This document shows, in pieces, positions 44,580-53,531 of a stretch of DNA of 64,000 bases (its first letter is position 1; each line of letters begins with the position of its first letter). This DNA is from Alkalihalobacillus sp. FSL W8-0930 (GTDB taxonomy: Bacteria; Bacillota; Bacilli; Bacillales; Bacillaceae_D). Position numbers and translations under genes: made by a program. The stretch covers positions 3,348,001 through 3,412,000 of the forward strand of contig CP150183.1 in the NCBI GenBank assembly GCA_037965595.1, read 5' to 3'. A model generated the notes under the pieces. That model saw only the letters and a program-made list of their open reading frames with translations, made no database searches and was not told the origin of the DNA.

Positions 44580-45191
44580 TCATGTTGAAATTAATTGGTT
44601 AATTTGCATGTCTATGTACTCTTCTAGGGTAAAATGCCTTCTGAGCGCCCATCTACGGAAGGTCCACATTTGACCTGCGACTAAAATATTATGTGTCACA
44701 AGCTTCATTTCTTTTTCTGATAGACTCAATACATTCTCTTTTTTGCAGTCAGCCAAAATTTCTTCCATCATCTCTACCATTTCTGTTTCTTTATTAAGCA
44801 CATATGGAAGTGTTTCTTTTGGTAGTGATTTGGTCTCCTGGTACATAACAAGTACTTCCTCCTGCATGGAATCAATGACCAGGAAGTACGCACGAATCGC
44901 TTCTTTTAAACGTTGCAGTGCTGGACCTGTTGTGTGTAGTTGCTTTTTCAAGCGCTCGGTTACTTCATCATAAATCGCGTCACAGACTAGATAAAGTACA
45001 TCTTCCTTCTTCCCAATATATTCATAGAGTGTACCTATGCTAAACCCTGATTCTTTTGCAATTTCCCTTGTTGTGGTCCGGTGGAAGCCTTTTTCAATAA
45101 ATAATCGCACAGCTCCTTTGATGATCTGTTCGCGACGTTTATGTATGAGTTGTTGATCTTTCACTAGACTTGGGACGTTTTTCTTTTCCAT
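44580..45191 (-). CDS. TetR/AcrR-family transcriptional regulator
   Basis: A 203-residue regulator: N-terminal helix-turn-helix RREQIIKGAVRLFIEKGFHRTTTREIAKESGFSIGTLYEYIGKKEDVLYLV, then a helical ligand domain. In related Bacillaceae similar regulators near rpoE accompany acyl-CoA dehydrogenase/fatty-acid genes; none is adjacent here. It is divergent from the cardiolipin synthase gene and could control it. Ligand unknown. Confidence 0.88.
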   Translation of the reverse strand: MEKKNVPSLVKDQQLIHKRREQIIKGAVRLFIEKGFHRTTTREIAKESGFSIGTLYEYIGKKEDVLYLVCDAIYDEVTERLKKQLHTTGPALQRLKEAIRAYFLVIDSMQEEVLVMYQETKSLPKETLPYVLNKETEMVEMMEEILADCKKENVLSLSEKEMKLVTHNILVAGQMWTFRRWALRRHFTLEEYIDMQINQLIST

Positions 45192-45320
45192 CAGGCAACA
45201 GTCTCCCTCTCACCTATTTGCCTATATTCTACCATGAGTCTTCTCCTGATTTCAAAAGCGCTTCTCATGATTTCATTCAAATTGGACATAGTAAAGAAAA
45301 ACGTATGCAAGGAGATCCTC

Positions 45321-46517
45321 ATGAAGATTGCACTTACGATTATTTTCCTTCTGATTGCTATCATTGTTTACCTTCGAGTTGACTTTCTCGCTGGACTGAC
45401 AAGATTACGCAAGCAACCCGAGCCACCTATTCAAGAAATACGCCATACAAGCACCAACCTTCTTGCAACGGGCGAAGACTTTTTTGCCAAGCTTTTTGCT
45501 GATGTCACTGCAAGCCGCCATCATGTCCATATGATGTTTTATATTTTTAAGGAGGATCATATTGGGATGAGATTAATTGAGCTTTTAGAGAAAAAGGCCA
45601 ACGAAGGTGTGGATGTGAAGCTTCTCGTTGATTGGGTCGGTTGTAAGCTTTCCCGAAAAACGATTAAACGATTACAGGAGGCAGGTATCGTTTTTGCAAA
45701 AAGTCACATCCCAACGTTTCCTACACTTTTTTTCTCGTTGAACCATCGAAACCACCGGAAGTTGACGATCATTGACGGGAGGATTGGATATCTAGGCGGG
45801 TTTAATGTGGGAGATGAATACCTTGGCCGACATCCTAGGTTTGGCTTTTGGCGTGACTTTCATATGCGCTTTGAAGGAGATGGGGTACAGGATTTGCAGG
45901 ACCAGTTTTTTGCTGATCTAGCACTTGCCGGTATTAAAAGTCAGCATAAAAAAAGTGATTATCCTGCGCTTGAGAAAGGACCACATCCCATTCGTTTTTT
46001 CACAACATACGGTAGGGGACTTGAGTCATTGCTCTTAGACATGCTTAAAAAAGCAAACTACTCCATTCTCCTTGGCTCACCTTATTATGTGCCAGGTGAG
46101 GCGGTCCAAGAAGCGTTGATTCAGGCTTCTCAAAACGGAATGGAGGTCAGCCTTCTTCTCCCGCAAAAATCAGATCATCCTCTCGTAAAAGAAGGATCAA
46201 TGGGGTACATCCAGCGTCTGATTGAATCAGGCGTTTCGGTTTATCATTATGATCAAGGCTTCTACCACGCAAAAGCCCTGGTCATTGACCAGAGCTTCGG
46301 ATGGATTAGTACAGCTAATTTAGATAAACGCAGCTTTCATTTAAATAGTGAAATGACTTGCCTGCTTGAAGATGAAGCAAGTGTCCGTATTGTCGTAACA
46401 CGTATGCTCCATGATATTGAGATTTCTGAAAAGCTCACAACTCAATCCTTAAAACAGCGGAGCCTCTACAGCAAAACAAAGGAACAGCTTGCTGGTATGG
46501 TTTCGGGATTACTTTAA
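45321..46517 (+). CDS. Cardiolipin synthase-like phospholipase D protein
   Basis: A 398-residue PLD-superfamily enzyme with an N-terminal membrane segment (ALTIIFLLIAIIVYL) and two HKD motifs: NHRNHRKLTIIDGRIGYLGG and YHAKALVIDQSFGWISTANLDKRS. It resembles B. subtilis ClsB (YwjE), encoded near rpoE, which joins two phosphatidylglycerols. The ATG at 45321 follows AAGGAG; an upstream frame opening from 45234 lacks a site. Its stop overlaps the stop of the convergent next gene. Confidence 0.9.
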   Translation: MKIALTIIFLLIAIIVYLRVDFLAGLTRLRKQPEPPIQEIRHTSTNLLATGEDFFAKLFADVTASRHHVHMMFYIFKEDHIGMRLIELLEKKANEGVDVKLLVDWVGCKLSRKTIKRLQEAGIVFAKSHIPTFPTLFFSLNHRNHRKLTIIDGRIGYLGGFNVGDEYLGRHPRFGFWRDFHMRFEGDGVQDLQDQFFADLALAGIKSQHKKSDYPALEKGPHPIRFFTTYGRGLESLLLDMLKKANYSILLGSPYYVPGEAVQEALIQASQNGMEVSLLLPQKSDHPLVKEGSMGYIQRLIESGVSVYHYDQGFYHAKALVIDQSFGWISTANLDKRSFHLNSEMTCLLEDEASVRIVVTRMLHDIEISEKLTTQSLKQRSLYSKTKEQLAGMVSGLL

Positions 46518-46999
46518 AACAGAAAGACATCCAGTAAAAACCATACGATCAGAACGGTTTGGATAAAGGCCTTTGCCAATGTCCCGCTTAAGAAAGCGAG
46601 GAACGAGGCAAAGGCTATTTTTAAGGCGTTGTTCATGTTCCGAAAAACAATTAGCTCAACAATTAAAACGAGAGCAAACGGGACTAGGATGACTCCAAAT
46701 GGAGGCATTACAAAGGCACCAACAATGACACCGATAATACCGGCCCACTCTCCCCATTTTGAGCCTCCGTACTTTTTCACAAAATATCTGCTAGCAAGTA
46801 AGTCTGCTACAAATAAGACGATGGTCAAAATCGCTGCAATGGTCCAGAACACCCAGCTGAGCGACCCTTCTGAGACTCCGAACTGGTAAATGAGAAAACC
46901 AACCCAGAGAACGAGTACAGATGGAACAATCGGAAAGATTAGACCTACATATCCAAGGATGAAGCAGGCAACAATGAGTATCCACCAAACGATATCCAT
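46514..46999 (-). CDS. DUF456-family membrane protein
   Basis: A 161-residue protein with about five hydrophobic helices, including the glycine-rich GYVGLIFPIVPSVLVLWVGFLIY and GVIVGAFVMPPFGVILVPFALVLIVEL, typical of DUF456. Function unknown. It starts 7 bp after argS ends, so is probably the last gene of ywiB-argS-DUF456, and ends tail-to-tail with the cardiolipin synthase gene. Confidence 0.85.
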   Translation of the reverse strand: MDIVWWILIVACFILGYVGLIFPIVPSVLVLWVGFLIYQFGVSEGSLSWVFWTIAAILTIVLFVADLLASRYFVKKYGGSKWGEWAGIIGVIVGAFVMPPFGVILVPFALVLIVELIVFRNMNNALKIAFASFLAFLSGTLAKAFIQTVLIVWFLLDVFLF

Positions 47000-47006
47000 G
47001 GGGGTC

Positions 47007-48677
47007 TTACATTTTCTCTGGTGCGCTCACACCTAGAAGGGCGAGTGCACTTTGTAGCGTAATTTGTGTAGATTTCATTAATGCAAGACGAGCCTTACTT
47101 TTCTCTGGAGCTTCTGCATCCAGCACACGTTCTGCATTGTAGAAGCTATGCAGAGCCGAAGCCAAATCATGAACATAGTTTGCAACCTTATGCGGCGTAC
47201 GCTTGGCAGCTGCGTCTGCTACAACGGTAGGGAAGTCCCCAATTGCTTTTAGTAGATCATATTCTTTCACTGAATCAATTGGCGAAAGATCTGTGTCTAA
47301 GCTGTAGCTAAGGCCAAGCTCTTCCCCTTGACGAAGCATACTGCATACACGCGCATGCGCATACTGTGCGTAGAATACTGGATTTTCATTTGATTTCGAT
47401 ACAGCCAGATCCATATCAAATTCAAGCTGCGTATCCAAGCTTCTCATTGCAAAGAAATAACGAGTCGCATCAAGACCCACTTCCTCCATCAGCTCACGAA
47501 GCGTCACGGCTTTCCCTGTACGCTTACTCATCTTCACTTTTTCTCCGCCTTGTACAAGACTCACCATTTGCGTAATTTGAATATCAAGCTTTTCACGATT
47601 GTAGCCTAGTGCCTCAACCGCCGCTTTCATTCTCGCAATGTATCCGTGGTGATCGGCACCCATCATATCGATTAAGCGGTCATAGCCACGGTTGAATTTA
47701 TCTTCATGGTACGCGATGTCTGGAAGCAGATACGTGTAGCTACCATCCTTTTTAATCAGCACGCGGTCTTTATCATCCCCGTACTTTGTTGTACGAAGCC
47801 ATGTTGCCCCATCTTCTTCGTAGATTTCATCCTGCTTACGAAGAACGTCAAGTGTACGGTCAATCACACCAGACTCATAAAGAGACATTTCAGAGAACCA
47901 TGTATCAAATTCAACTCGGTAATCAGCGAGGTCAATCTTAATTTTTTCAAGTGCTTTGTTTAAACCGTATGTGCGGAACGCTTTTAGACGCTCTTCATCT
48001 GCAAGCTTCAGATATGAGTCCCCCTCAGCCGTTGCAAGCTCTTGACCCATTTCAATAATATCCTTACCATGGTATCCGTCCTCAGGCATTTCCGCATCCA
48101 TTCCGAGCGCTTGCTTGTAACGAGCTTCTACAGAATAAGCGAGATTGTTAATTTGGTTACCAGCGTCATTAATGTAGTATTCACGACCCATTTGATAGCC
48201 GGCCTTCTCCATGATCTTGCACATTGCATCACCAACAGCCGCTCCGCGCGCGTGCCCAAGATGAAGGGTTCCTGTTGGGTTAGCAGATACGTACTCGACT
48301 AAAATCTTCTCGCCTTTTCCTGCATCACTTTCGCCGTATGTATCAGGCTTAGACAATACGTCTTTGATGACGTCACGTAAAAACGAGTTATCCATATAAA
48401 AGTTGATAAATCCAGGACCTGCAATGTTGATTTCTGACACAGATGCCTTTTCTTTGTTCAGACGCTCTGTGATCTGCTCGGCGATTTGCTTAGGCGCTTT
48501 TTTCGCCACACGAGCTAGCTGCATTGCGATGTTTGTTGCATAGTCCCCGTGTGATTTATCCTTAGGCGTTTCAAGTAAAATATCAGGAACGTCCTGTGCT
48601 TCACACAGTCCCGCTTCTACGATCGCTGTTTTTAGTTCTTCCTTTAACAGTTGCTTCATTTGTTCAACGCTGTTCAT
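47007..48677 (-). CDS. argS: Arginyl-tRNA synthetase
   Basis: A 556-residue class I synthetase: HIGH-type [29 protein letters not shown] and the DALR anticodon domain at the C-terminus ([12 protein letters not shown] onward). Charges tRNA-Arg. ywiB lies 31 bp upstream, as in B. subtilis. GGGGTACAAGCAAATG start region. No T-box leader is visible. Confidence 0.97.
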   Translation of the reverse strand: MNSVEQMKQLLKEELKTAIVEAGLCEAQDVPDILLETPKDKSHGDYATNIAMQLARVAKKAPKQIAEQITERLNKEKASVSEINIAGPGFINFYMDNSFLRDVIKDVLSKPDTYGESDAGKGEKILVEYVSANPTGTLHLGHARGAAVGDAMCKIMEKAGYQMGREYYINDAGNQINNLAYSVEARYKQALGMDAEMPEDGYHGKDIIEMGQELATAEGDSYLKLADEERLKAFRTYGLNKALEKIKIDLADYRVEFDTWFSEMSLYESGVIDRTLDVLRKQDEIYEEDGATWLRTTKYGDDKDRVLIKKDGSYTYLLPDIAYHEDKFNRGYDRLIDMMGADHHGYIARMKAAVEALGYNREKLDIQITQMVSLVQGGEKVKMSKRTGKAVTLRELMEEVGLDATRYFFAMRSLDTQLEFDMDLAVSKSNENPVFYAQYAHARVCSMLRQGEELGLSYSLDTDLSPIDSVKEYDLLKAIGDFPTVVADAAAKRTPHKVANYVHDLASALHSFYNAERVLDAEAPEKSKARLALMKSTQITLQSALALLGVSAPEKM

Positions 48678-48707
48678 TTGCTTGTACCCCTCTAATCAAA
48701 ATGTAAT

Positions 48708-49151
48708 TTAGTCGTCTGCTTCTTCTAATTTTAGCCGAATCTCGTGACTGCCAGTCTCCTGACCTGCAATCCAGAAACGATACCGAATATAGATGCGCCC
48801 TCTTGGCTTTTGAAACGTTGGCCATTGAACAAGGACAACTTCTGTCTCCGCTTTGGTTTCCCAAGACACCTCTGAAGTCACGTATCGTCCGAACGTTTCC
48901 TTATTTGAAACAAAGGTCTGGCGCATTAAGACATCTCCTTGGCGGATCAAGGTTAACTCTTCTCCGTCCCACTTCATCGTAGTCTGGACACTCTCATCCA
49001 CACCAAACTTCTCCGTGAACCTTAAATAATCCTGTGTGCCTTTATGGTACAGCTCACCATCCGTTGTAAATTCATACGAGTCCAGCTCGCCTTGTAGCTC
49101 TATATTGGTTTGAAACGTTAAACGCAATCGTCGTTTTATCGGTTTATTCAT
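48708..49151 (-). CDS. ywiB: YwiB-family (DUF1934) beta-barrel protein
   Basis: A 147-residue protein rich in alternating polar/hydrophobic strands (RRLRLTFQTNIELQGELDSYEFTTDGELY; GRIYIRYRFWIAGQETGSHEIRLKLE), as in DUF1934. Function unknown. The ATG at 49151 follows AAAGGTG; the upstream start (49205) has no site. Operon with argS. Confidence 0.85.
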   Translation of the reverse strand: MNKPIKRRLRLTFQTNIELQGELDSYEFTTDGELYHKGTQDYLRFTEKFGVDESVQTTMKWDGEELTLIRQGDVLMRQTFVSNKETFGRYVTSEVSWETKAETEVVLVQWPTFQKPRGRIYIRYRFWIAGQETGSHEIRLKLEEADD

Positions 49152-49227
49152 GTGACGCACACCTTTCTCTTCTCCAAGTTTAGCGAGTTTGTCTGGCACA
49201 TGCAAGATACCTATTATACACGAAAAG

Positions 49228-49253
49228 GTTTAACACTCAGAAAAAAAGTGTAT
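49228..49253 (+). promoter_or_regulatory. SigB-like promoter of csbD
   Basis: GTTTAA, a 14-bp spacer and GTGTAT (consensus GGGTAT); csbD is a SigB regulon gene in B. subtilis. Confidence 0.65.
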
Positions 49254-49291
49254 ACACTCCATGTAAGCAAAAATTAAAGGAGGCATTTCTA

Positions 49292-49465
49292 ATGAGTAAC
49301 GGTACTGGAGACAAAATCAAAGGCGCAGTCAACAAAGCAAAAGGTGAAGTGAAGGATCAAGCTGGAAATGCTACAGACAACCAGTCCCTACAAGCAAAAG
49401 GGAAAAAAGATAAAGTAAAAGGTAATGTACAAGAAGGCGTTGGAAAAGCGAAAGACGCTGAATAA
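49292..49465 (+). CDS. csbD: CsbD-family general stress protein
   Basis: A 57-residue hydrophilic protein beginning MSNGTGDKIKGAVNKAKGEV, with repeated KxKG and DK(I/V)KG motifs typical of CsbD. AAAGGAGG lies 9 nt before the ATG, and a SigB-like promoter lies upstream. Its molecular role is unknown; it is a stress-induced abundant protein in relatives. A terminator follows at once. Confidence 0.93.
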   Translation: MSNGTGDKIKGAVNKAKGEVKDQAGNATDNQSLQAKGKKDKVKGNVQEGVGKAKDAE

Positions 49466-49478
49466 ATAGAGCTTTAGG

Positions 49479-49509
49479 AAAAACCGATGCGAGTGCATCG
49501 GTTTTTTTG
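49479..49509 (+). terminator. Intrinsic terminator of csbD
   Basis: AAACCGATGC pairs with GCATCGGTTT and seven Ts follow; then comes GTGTGGGG, the head of array E. Confidence 0.92.
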
Positions 49510-49610
49510 TGTGGGGCTGGGGTGCGGAGGTAGTGCTAGGTTCTTGGCTCTAACGCTCCAAATTCAGAGCCTATCGCTCCAATCCCCGCTCTAACGCTCA
49601 CGCCCTCACC
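49510..49610. repeat. Array E: short 20/21-bp-pitch CTAACGCTC array
   Basis: CTAACGCTC (49550), CTATCGCTC (49571) and CTAACGCTC (49591) are spaced 21 and 20 bp. It follows the head GTGTGGGGCTGGGGTGCGGAGG. GGTGCGGAG also occurs just before array D (39381-39389). Confidence 0.75.
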
Positions 49611-49680
49611 CCCTCCTTTGACAACTCCCTCCCCACTCTTGCATCATAAATCTACAGACCACAAAAGAAGGTGCATCCAC

Positions 49681-50157
49681 ATGAAAAAGGTAAAAACCAA
49701 TGCGAGCAGGCTTTTAGATCAACAAAACATTCCTTACTCCATCCTTCAATACGCGACGTCAGATGGAAAAATTGACGGAGTCTCAGTTGCTCACAAAACG
49801 AATCAGGACCCTGATCACGTCTACAAAACACTGGTCACACAAGGGTCAAACAAGCAGTATTACGTATTCCTCGTAAAGGTAGCGGACGAGCTGCACTTGA
49901 AAAATGCAGCGAAGGCTGTAAAGGAGAAGCAGCTCACAATGATTCCAGTAAAGGAGATTCAGAGCGTCACCGGCTACATTCGTGGTGGTTGCTCTCCGAT
50001 CGGAATGAAGCGGACATTCCCAACGATCATCGATGAGAGTGCAACAACCCTCCATGACATGATCATTAGCGGCGGAAAAATCGGTGTCCAGCTTAAACTC
50101 CCTGTTGAATCTCTTATCTCCATCACAAACGCAACCATCGCTCCTCTTACCAAATAA
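49681..50157 (+). CDS. ywhH: Cys-tRNA(Pro) deacylase / YbaK-EbsC-family protein
   Basis: A 158-residue YbaK domain: TNASRLLDQQNIPYSIL, FLVKVADELHLKNAAKAV with the conserved Lys, VTGYIRGGCSPIGMKR, and IISGGKIGVQLKLP. The family hydrolyses mischarged Cys-tRNA(Pro). The ATG at 49681 follows AGAAGGTG; the longer upstream frame has no site. It neighbours speE as ywhH does in B. subtilis. Confidence 0.9.
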   Translation: MKKVKTNASRLLDQQNIPYSILQYATSDGKIDGVSVAHKTNQDPDHVYKTLVTQGSNKQYYVFLVKVADELHLKNAAKAVKEKQLTMIPVKEIQSVTGYIRGGCSPIGMKRTFPTIIDESATTLHDMIISGGKIGVQLKLPVESLISITNATIAPLTK

Positions 50158-50186
50158 AAAAGCCATGCGCGCGGGCATGGCTTTCT
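50152..50186. terminator. Terminator shared by ywhH and speE
   Basis: AGCCATGC pairs with GCATGGCT between convergent genes; six Ts follow on the minus strand, fewer on the plus. Confidence 0.8.
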
Positions 50187-50191
50187 CTCAC

Positions 50192-51019
50192 TTATTTTAA
50201 AAGATCTGCAACAAACTTTGGCAACGCAAAGGCTGCTTTGTGAAGCTCTTTTGTGTAGTATTTTGTTTCAATGTCATGGAAACGATCTTCACTGACTTCT
50301 AATGGATCCTTTGTTTTACTTCCAATTGTAAATGTCCAAAGTCCACTCGGGTACGTTGGTATGTTCGCTGTGTAGACACGTGTGATTGGGAAAATTTCTT
50401 TAATGTCTGAGTAGACATTACGAATCAGGTCCTGCTGGAACCATGGGTTATCTGTTTGAGCAACAAATACACCGTCTTCTTTAAGTGCTTTTGAGATTCC
50501 TTCGTAGAATCCTTTTTCAAATAGCTTCACAGCTGGTCCAACAGGCTCTGTGGAGTCAACCATGATGACATCATATTCGTTCTCTGATTTGGCAATGTGC
50601 ATAAAGCCATCAGCGATTTGAACGTCTACACGCTCATCGTCAAGTGCACCCGCAATGGTCGGAAGATATTTTTTCGAGTATTCCACCACTTTACCGTCAA
50701 TCTCAACGAGTGTTGCTTTCTCTACAGATGGGTGCTTCAGCACTTCGCGAATCACTCCGCCGTCACCGCCACCTACAACAAGAACGTGCTTTGGATTTGG
50801 ATGGGTAAACAATGGGACATGCGCAACCATTTCGTGATAAACGAATTCATCCTTTTCGGTTGTCATGACCATGCCATCTAACACAAGCATATTACCAAAC
50901 TCTTCGGTTTCAATCATATCGAGCTGTTGAAACTCTGTTTTTTCTGTATGTAACGTACGCTTAATCTTAGCCGTAATTCCAAAACGTTCTGTTTGTTTTT
51001 CTGTGTACCATAATTCCAT
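50192..51019 (-). CDS. speE: Spermidine synthase
   Basis: A 275-residue aminopropyltransferase: [48 protein letters not shown] and the catalytic DSTEPVGPA. It makes spermidine from putrescine and decarboxylated SAM. ATG at 51019 follows GAGGTGAT. In B. subtilis speB (agmatinase) follows in the operon; here speE stands alone. Confidence 0.96.
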   Translation of the reverse strand: MELWYTEKQTERFGITAKIKRTLHTEKTEFQQLDMIETEEFGNMLVLDGMVMTTEKDEFVYHEMVAHVPLFTHPNPKHVLVVGGGDGGVIREVLKHPSVEKATLVEIDGKVVEYSKKYLPTIAGALDDERVDVQIADGFMHIAKSENEYDVIMVDSTEPVGPAVKLFEKGFYEGISKALKEDGVFVAQTDNPWFQQDLIRNVYSDIKEIFPITRVYTANIPTYPSGLWTFTIGSKTKDPLEVSEDRFHDIETKYYTKELHKAAFALPKFVADLLK

Positions 51020-51164
51020 GCGTATCACCTCGTCTTTATTTGCGTGTAACACAGCAAGTATAGCGGAAAAAACGTTTCATGCCAATTCAGCATGTTCTCA
51101 TGTTTAAAAAACGTCAGAACAACCCATCCTGTATGTATTCAACATACATTGGGGGTGCATGGCT

Positions 51165-53222
51165 ATGCAGGTTGTTCTAAGTCGGAAGAAAACGAGACGG
51201 ATTCGGTTTTTGCGCTTTATGGTTCGCTCAGTGTTACTCGCTCTTATTCTATCAGGTCTATTTATTCTTGGGCTGCTTTCCTATACTCGTATGCAAGGTC
51301 CACCTCCGATCCAGGTTCCAGAGACAACCGTTTTTTACGGTTCAGATGGGTCTGTTATTGGAGAAGAACACGGAGGTCAAAATCGTTACTGGATTCCGTT
51401 TGATGAGGTAGCGCCATATGTCAGTCAAGCAACCGTTTCAATAGAGGACCGGAAATTCTATGATCACTTTGGCTTTGATTTGTGGCGAATTGGCGGAGCC
51501 ATAGTCGCGAATATTAAAGCTGGTTCAAGCGCTCAGGGAGCGAGTACAATTACGCAGCAGTATGCACGAAATTTGTACCTATCTCATGAAAAAACGTGGA
51601 GTCGTAAATGGAACGAATTGATGTATTCCCTGCGACTTGAAATGAATTATAGCAAGGAAGAAATTCTTGAAGGCTATTTAAATACAGTGTATTACGGTCA
51701 TGGAGCCTATGGAATTGAAGCAGCTTCTGGCTTCTTTTTTGATAAATCAGCGGCAGATCTAACGCTTGCAGAATCAGCGATGCTTGCGGGGGTTCCAAAA
51801 GGGCCGAGCTACTATTCTCCTATCATCGATTATGATCGAGCCAAAGCAAGGCAGGAGCTCATTCTTTCAAGCATGGTTGAAAATGGTTATATTACACAGG
51901 ACGAGGCAGACACCGCTAAAGCAGAAGAGCTACATTTCGTACAAGCAGCAAATGCGGAAACTGAGGTCATCGCTCCTTACTTCCAGGATGTTGTCACAAA
52001 TCAACTGACTTCCATCTTAGATGTCACAGAGGATGAACTTGCTACAGCTGGGTACCATATCTATACAACACTTAACCCATCTATGCAAAAAGATGCTGAG
52101 CACTGGGTGGCAGAGGAAATGCCAGACACCGACCTGCAAACATCTCTTGTTGCGATTGATCCAAGATCGGGTGGAGTGCGAGCGATGGTTGGCGGAGTCG
52201 ATTATGCAGAGAGCAGCTATAATCGCGCGACGCAAAGTAAGCGTGAGCCTGGATCGACGATTAAGCCTCTTCTTTATTATGAGGCCCTGCAGCACGGGTT
52301 TACAGCTGCTTCTACCTTTGTCAGCGAGCCGACCGATTTTACATTTGACGAGGGCAGGCAGACGTATTCACCGAGAAATTTCAATCAACACTATGCCAAT
52401 GATTTTATTACCATGCAGCAGGCACTCGCCGTTTCTGATAACATCTTTGCCATCAAAACGCATTTATTTATTGGACCGGATAAGCTTGTTGAAATTGCCG
52501 ATACGTTAGGGCTTGGACCCTTTAAAGATGTTCCCTCTCTTGCCCTTGGTTCTCAGGCTGTCAGCTTACTTGATTTAACAAACAGCTATGTCCCGTTTGC
52601 TAACGAAGGTCTGTACGGCGAACCACAGTTTATCGTAAAAGTAGAGGATTCGGACGGTGAGATTTTGTACGAGCAAGAACCTGGGTTAACTGAAACACTT
52701 GATCCTGTTTCAAGCTTCCTGATGACCGAAATGATGACCGGCATGTTCGACCCTGCTTTAAATGGCTATACGTCGGTAACAGGAAGCTCAGTTACACCCC
52801 TTTTACATCGACCTGTTGCTGGAAAGTCCGGCTCAACTCCGAATGATAGCTGGATGGTTGGATTCACACCACAGCTTGTTACAGGGGTCTGGGTAGGACA
52901 TGACAAAGGACAGAAGCTGGATCAATATGCCGAGGGTCCAATCTCCAAAAAGATCTGGGCAAACTTTACCGAGCATGCACTGGAAGGTCAGTTAAAGTTG
53001 CCTTTCCATGTTCCACAAGATGTCGTTCAGGTTGAGGTTCATCCTGAGAGCGGGTTGCTTGCAAATGAATCGTGTCCAGGCGGGGTTCCAATGTTTTTTA
53101 AAGCCGGCACGGAGCCGACTTCAGCATGTGCGAGCCCGGAAGAAGAAAAACAGCAGGAAGACGCGAAGCATGAGAAGGAACGCTTTATTGATCGATTTAA
53201 GAAATGGTTTGGTGATCACTAA
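51165..53222 (+). CDS. pbpG: Class A penicillin-binding protein (PbpG/PBP2d-like)
   Basis: A 685-residue bifunctional cell-wall synthase: one membrane helix (about 20-42), glycosyltransferase domain with EDRKFYDHFGFD, GASTITQQYARN and RKWNE, and transpeptidase with serine in KREPGSTIKP, SDN and KSG (AGKSGST). The tail is charged. Its place near speE matches B. subtilis ywhE/pbpG, a forespore PBP. The ATG at 51165 is 7 nt from GGGGGTG; the ATG at 51159 is too close to that site. Confidence 0.93.
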   Translation: MQVVLSRKKTRRIRFLRFMVRSVLLALILSGLFILGLLSYTRMQGPPPIQVPETTVFYGSDGSVIGEEHGGQNRYWIPFDEVAPYVSQATVSIEDRKFYDHFGFDLWRIGGAIVANIKAGSSAQGASTITQQYARNLYLSHEKTWSRKWNELMYSLRLEMNYSKEEILEGYLNTVYYGHGAYGIEAASGFFFDKSAADLTLAESAMLAGVPKGPSYYSPIIDYDRAKARQELILSSMVENGYITQDEADTAKAEELHFVQAANAETEVIAPYFQDVVTNQLTSILDVTEDELATAGYHIYTTLNPSMQKDAEHWVAEEMPDTDLQTSLVAIDPRSGGVRAMVGGVDYAESSYNRATQSKREPGSTIKPLLYYEALQHGFTAASTFVSEPTDFTFDEGRQTYSPRNFNQHYANDFITMQQALAVSDNIFAIKTHLFIGPDKLVEIADTLGLGPFKDVPSLALGSQAVSLLDLTNSYVPFANEGLYGEPQFIVKVEDSDGEILYEQEPGLTETLDPVSSFLMTEMMTGMFDPALNGYTSVTGSSVTPLLHRPVAGKSGSTPNDSWMVGFTPQLVTGVWVGHDKGQKLDQYAEGPISKKIWANFTEHALEGQLKLPFHVPQDVVQVEVHPESGLLANESCPGGVPMFFKAGTEPTSACASPEEEKQQEDAKHEKERFIDRFKKWFGDH

Positions 53223-53239
53223 GGACGAGGTGATATAGC

Positions 53240-53431
53240 TTGAGCACACGAACACGAATAGCCTTAATCATTGCGCTATCCACTACATTTGGTCAGACCC
53301 TGATCTTTCTCGTTGCATCGATCCTCACTGGAAACTGGAAGCTTCTCGTATGGAGCTCCTCTTTCGGTGTACTTGTCGGCATACCTGTTTTGCTAATCGT
53401 CATGAGACAGATCCGTCTGAAAAAATCATAA
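53240..53431 (+). CDS. Small two-helix membrane protein
   Basis: A 63-residue protein with helices about 7-27 and 34-56 and a basic end (RQIRLKKS). The TTG start at 53240 has GAGGTGAT upstream. It begins 17 bp after pbpG and is probably cotranscribed. Not recognised. Confidence 0.65.
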   Translation: MSTRTRIALIIALSTTFGQTLIFLVASILTGNWKLLVWSSSFGVLVGIPVLLIVMRQIRLKKS

Positions 53432-53531
53432 TCACCGTATGACATTGACCCGCTTTGCATACCTATAAAGAGAACTTCAGAATAGAACATGCTACACTAT
53501 GCATACATCCATACCGATGAGGAGTGATCAA

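Noticed and set aside
51053-51164. SigF promoter before pbpG
   Set aside because: GTTTA occurs at a plausible place, but no matching GG(N)RANAMTW element lies about 15 bp downstream.
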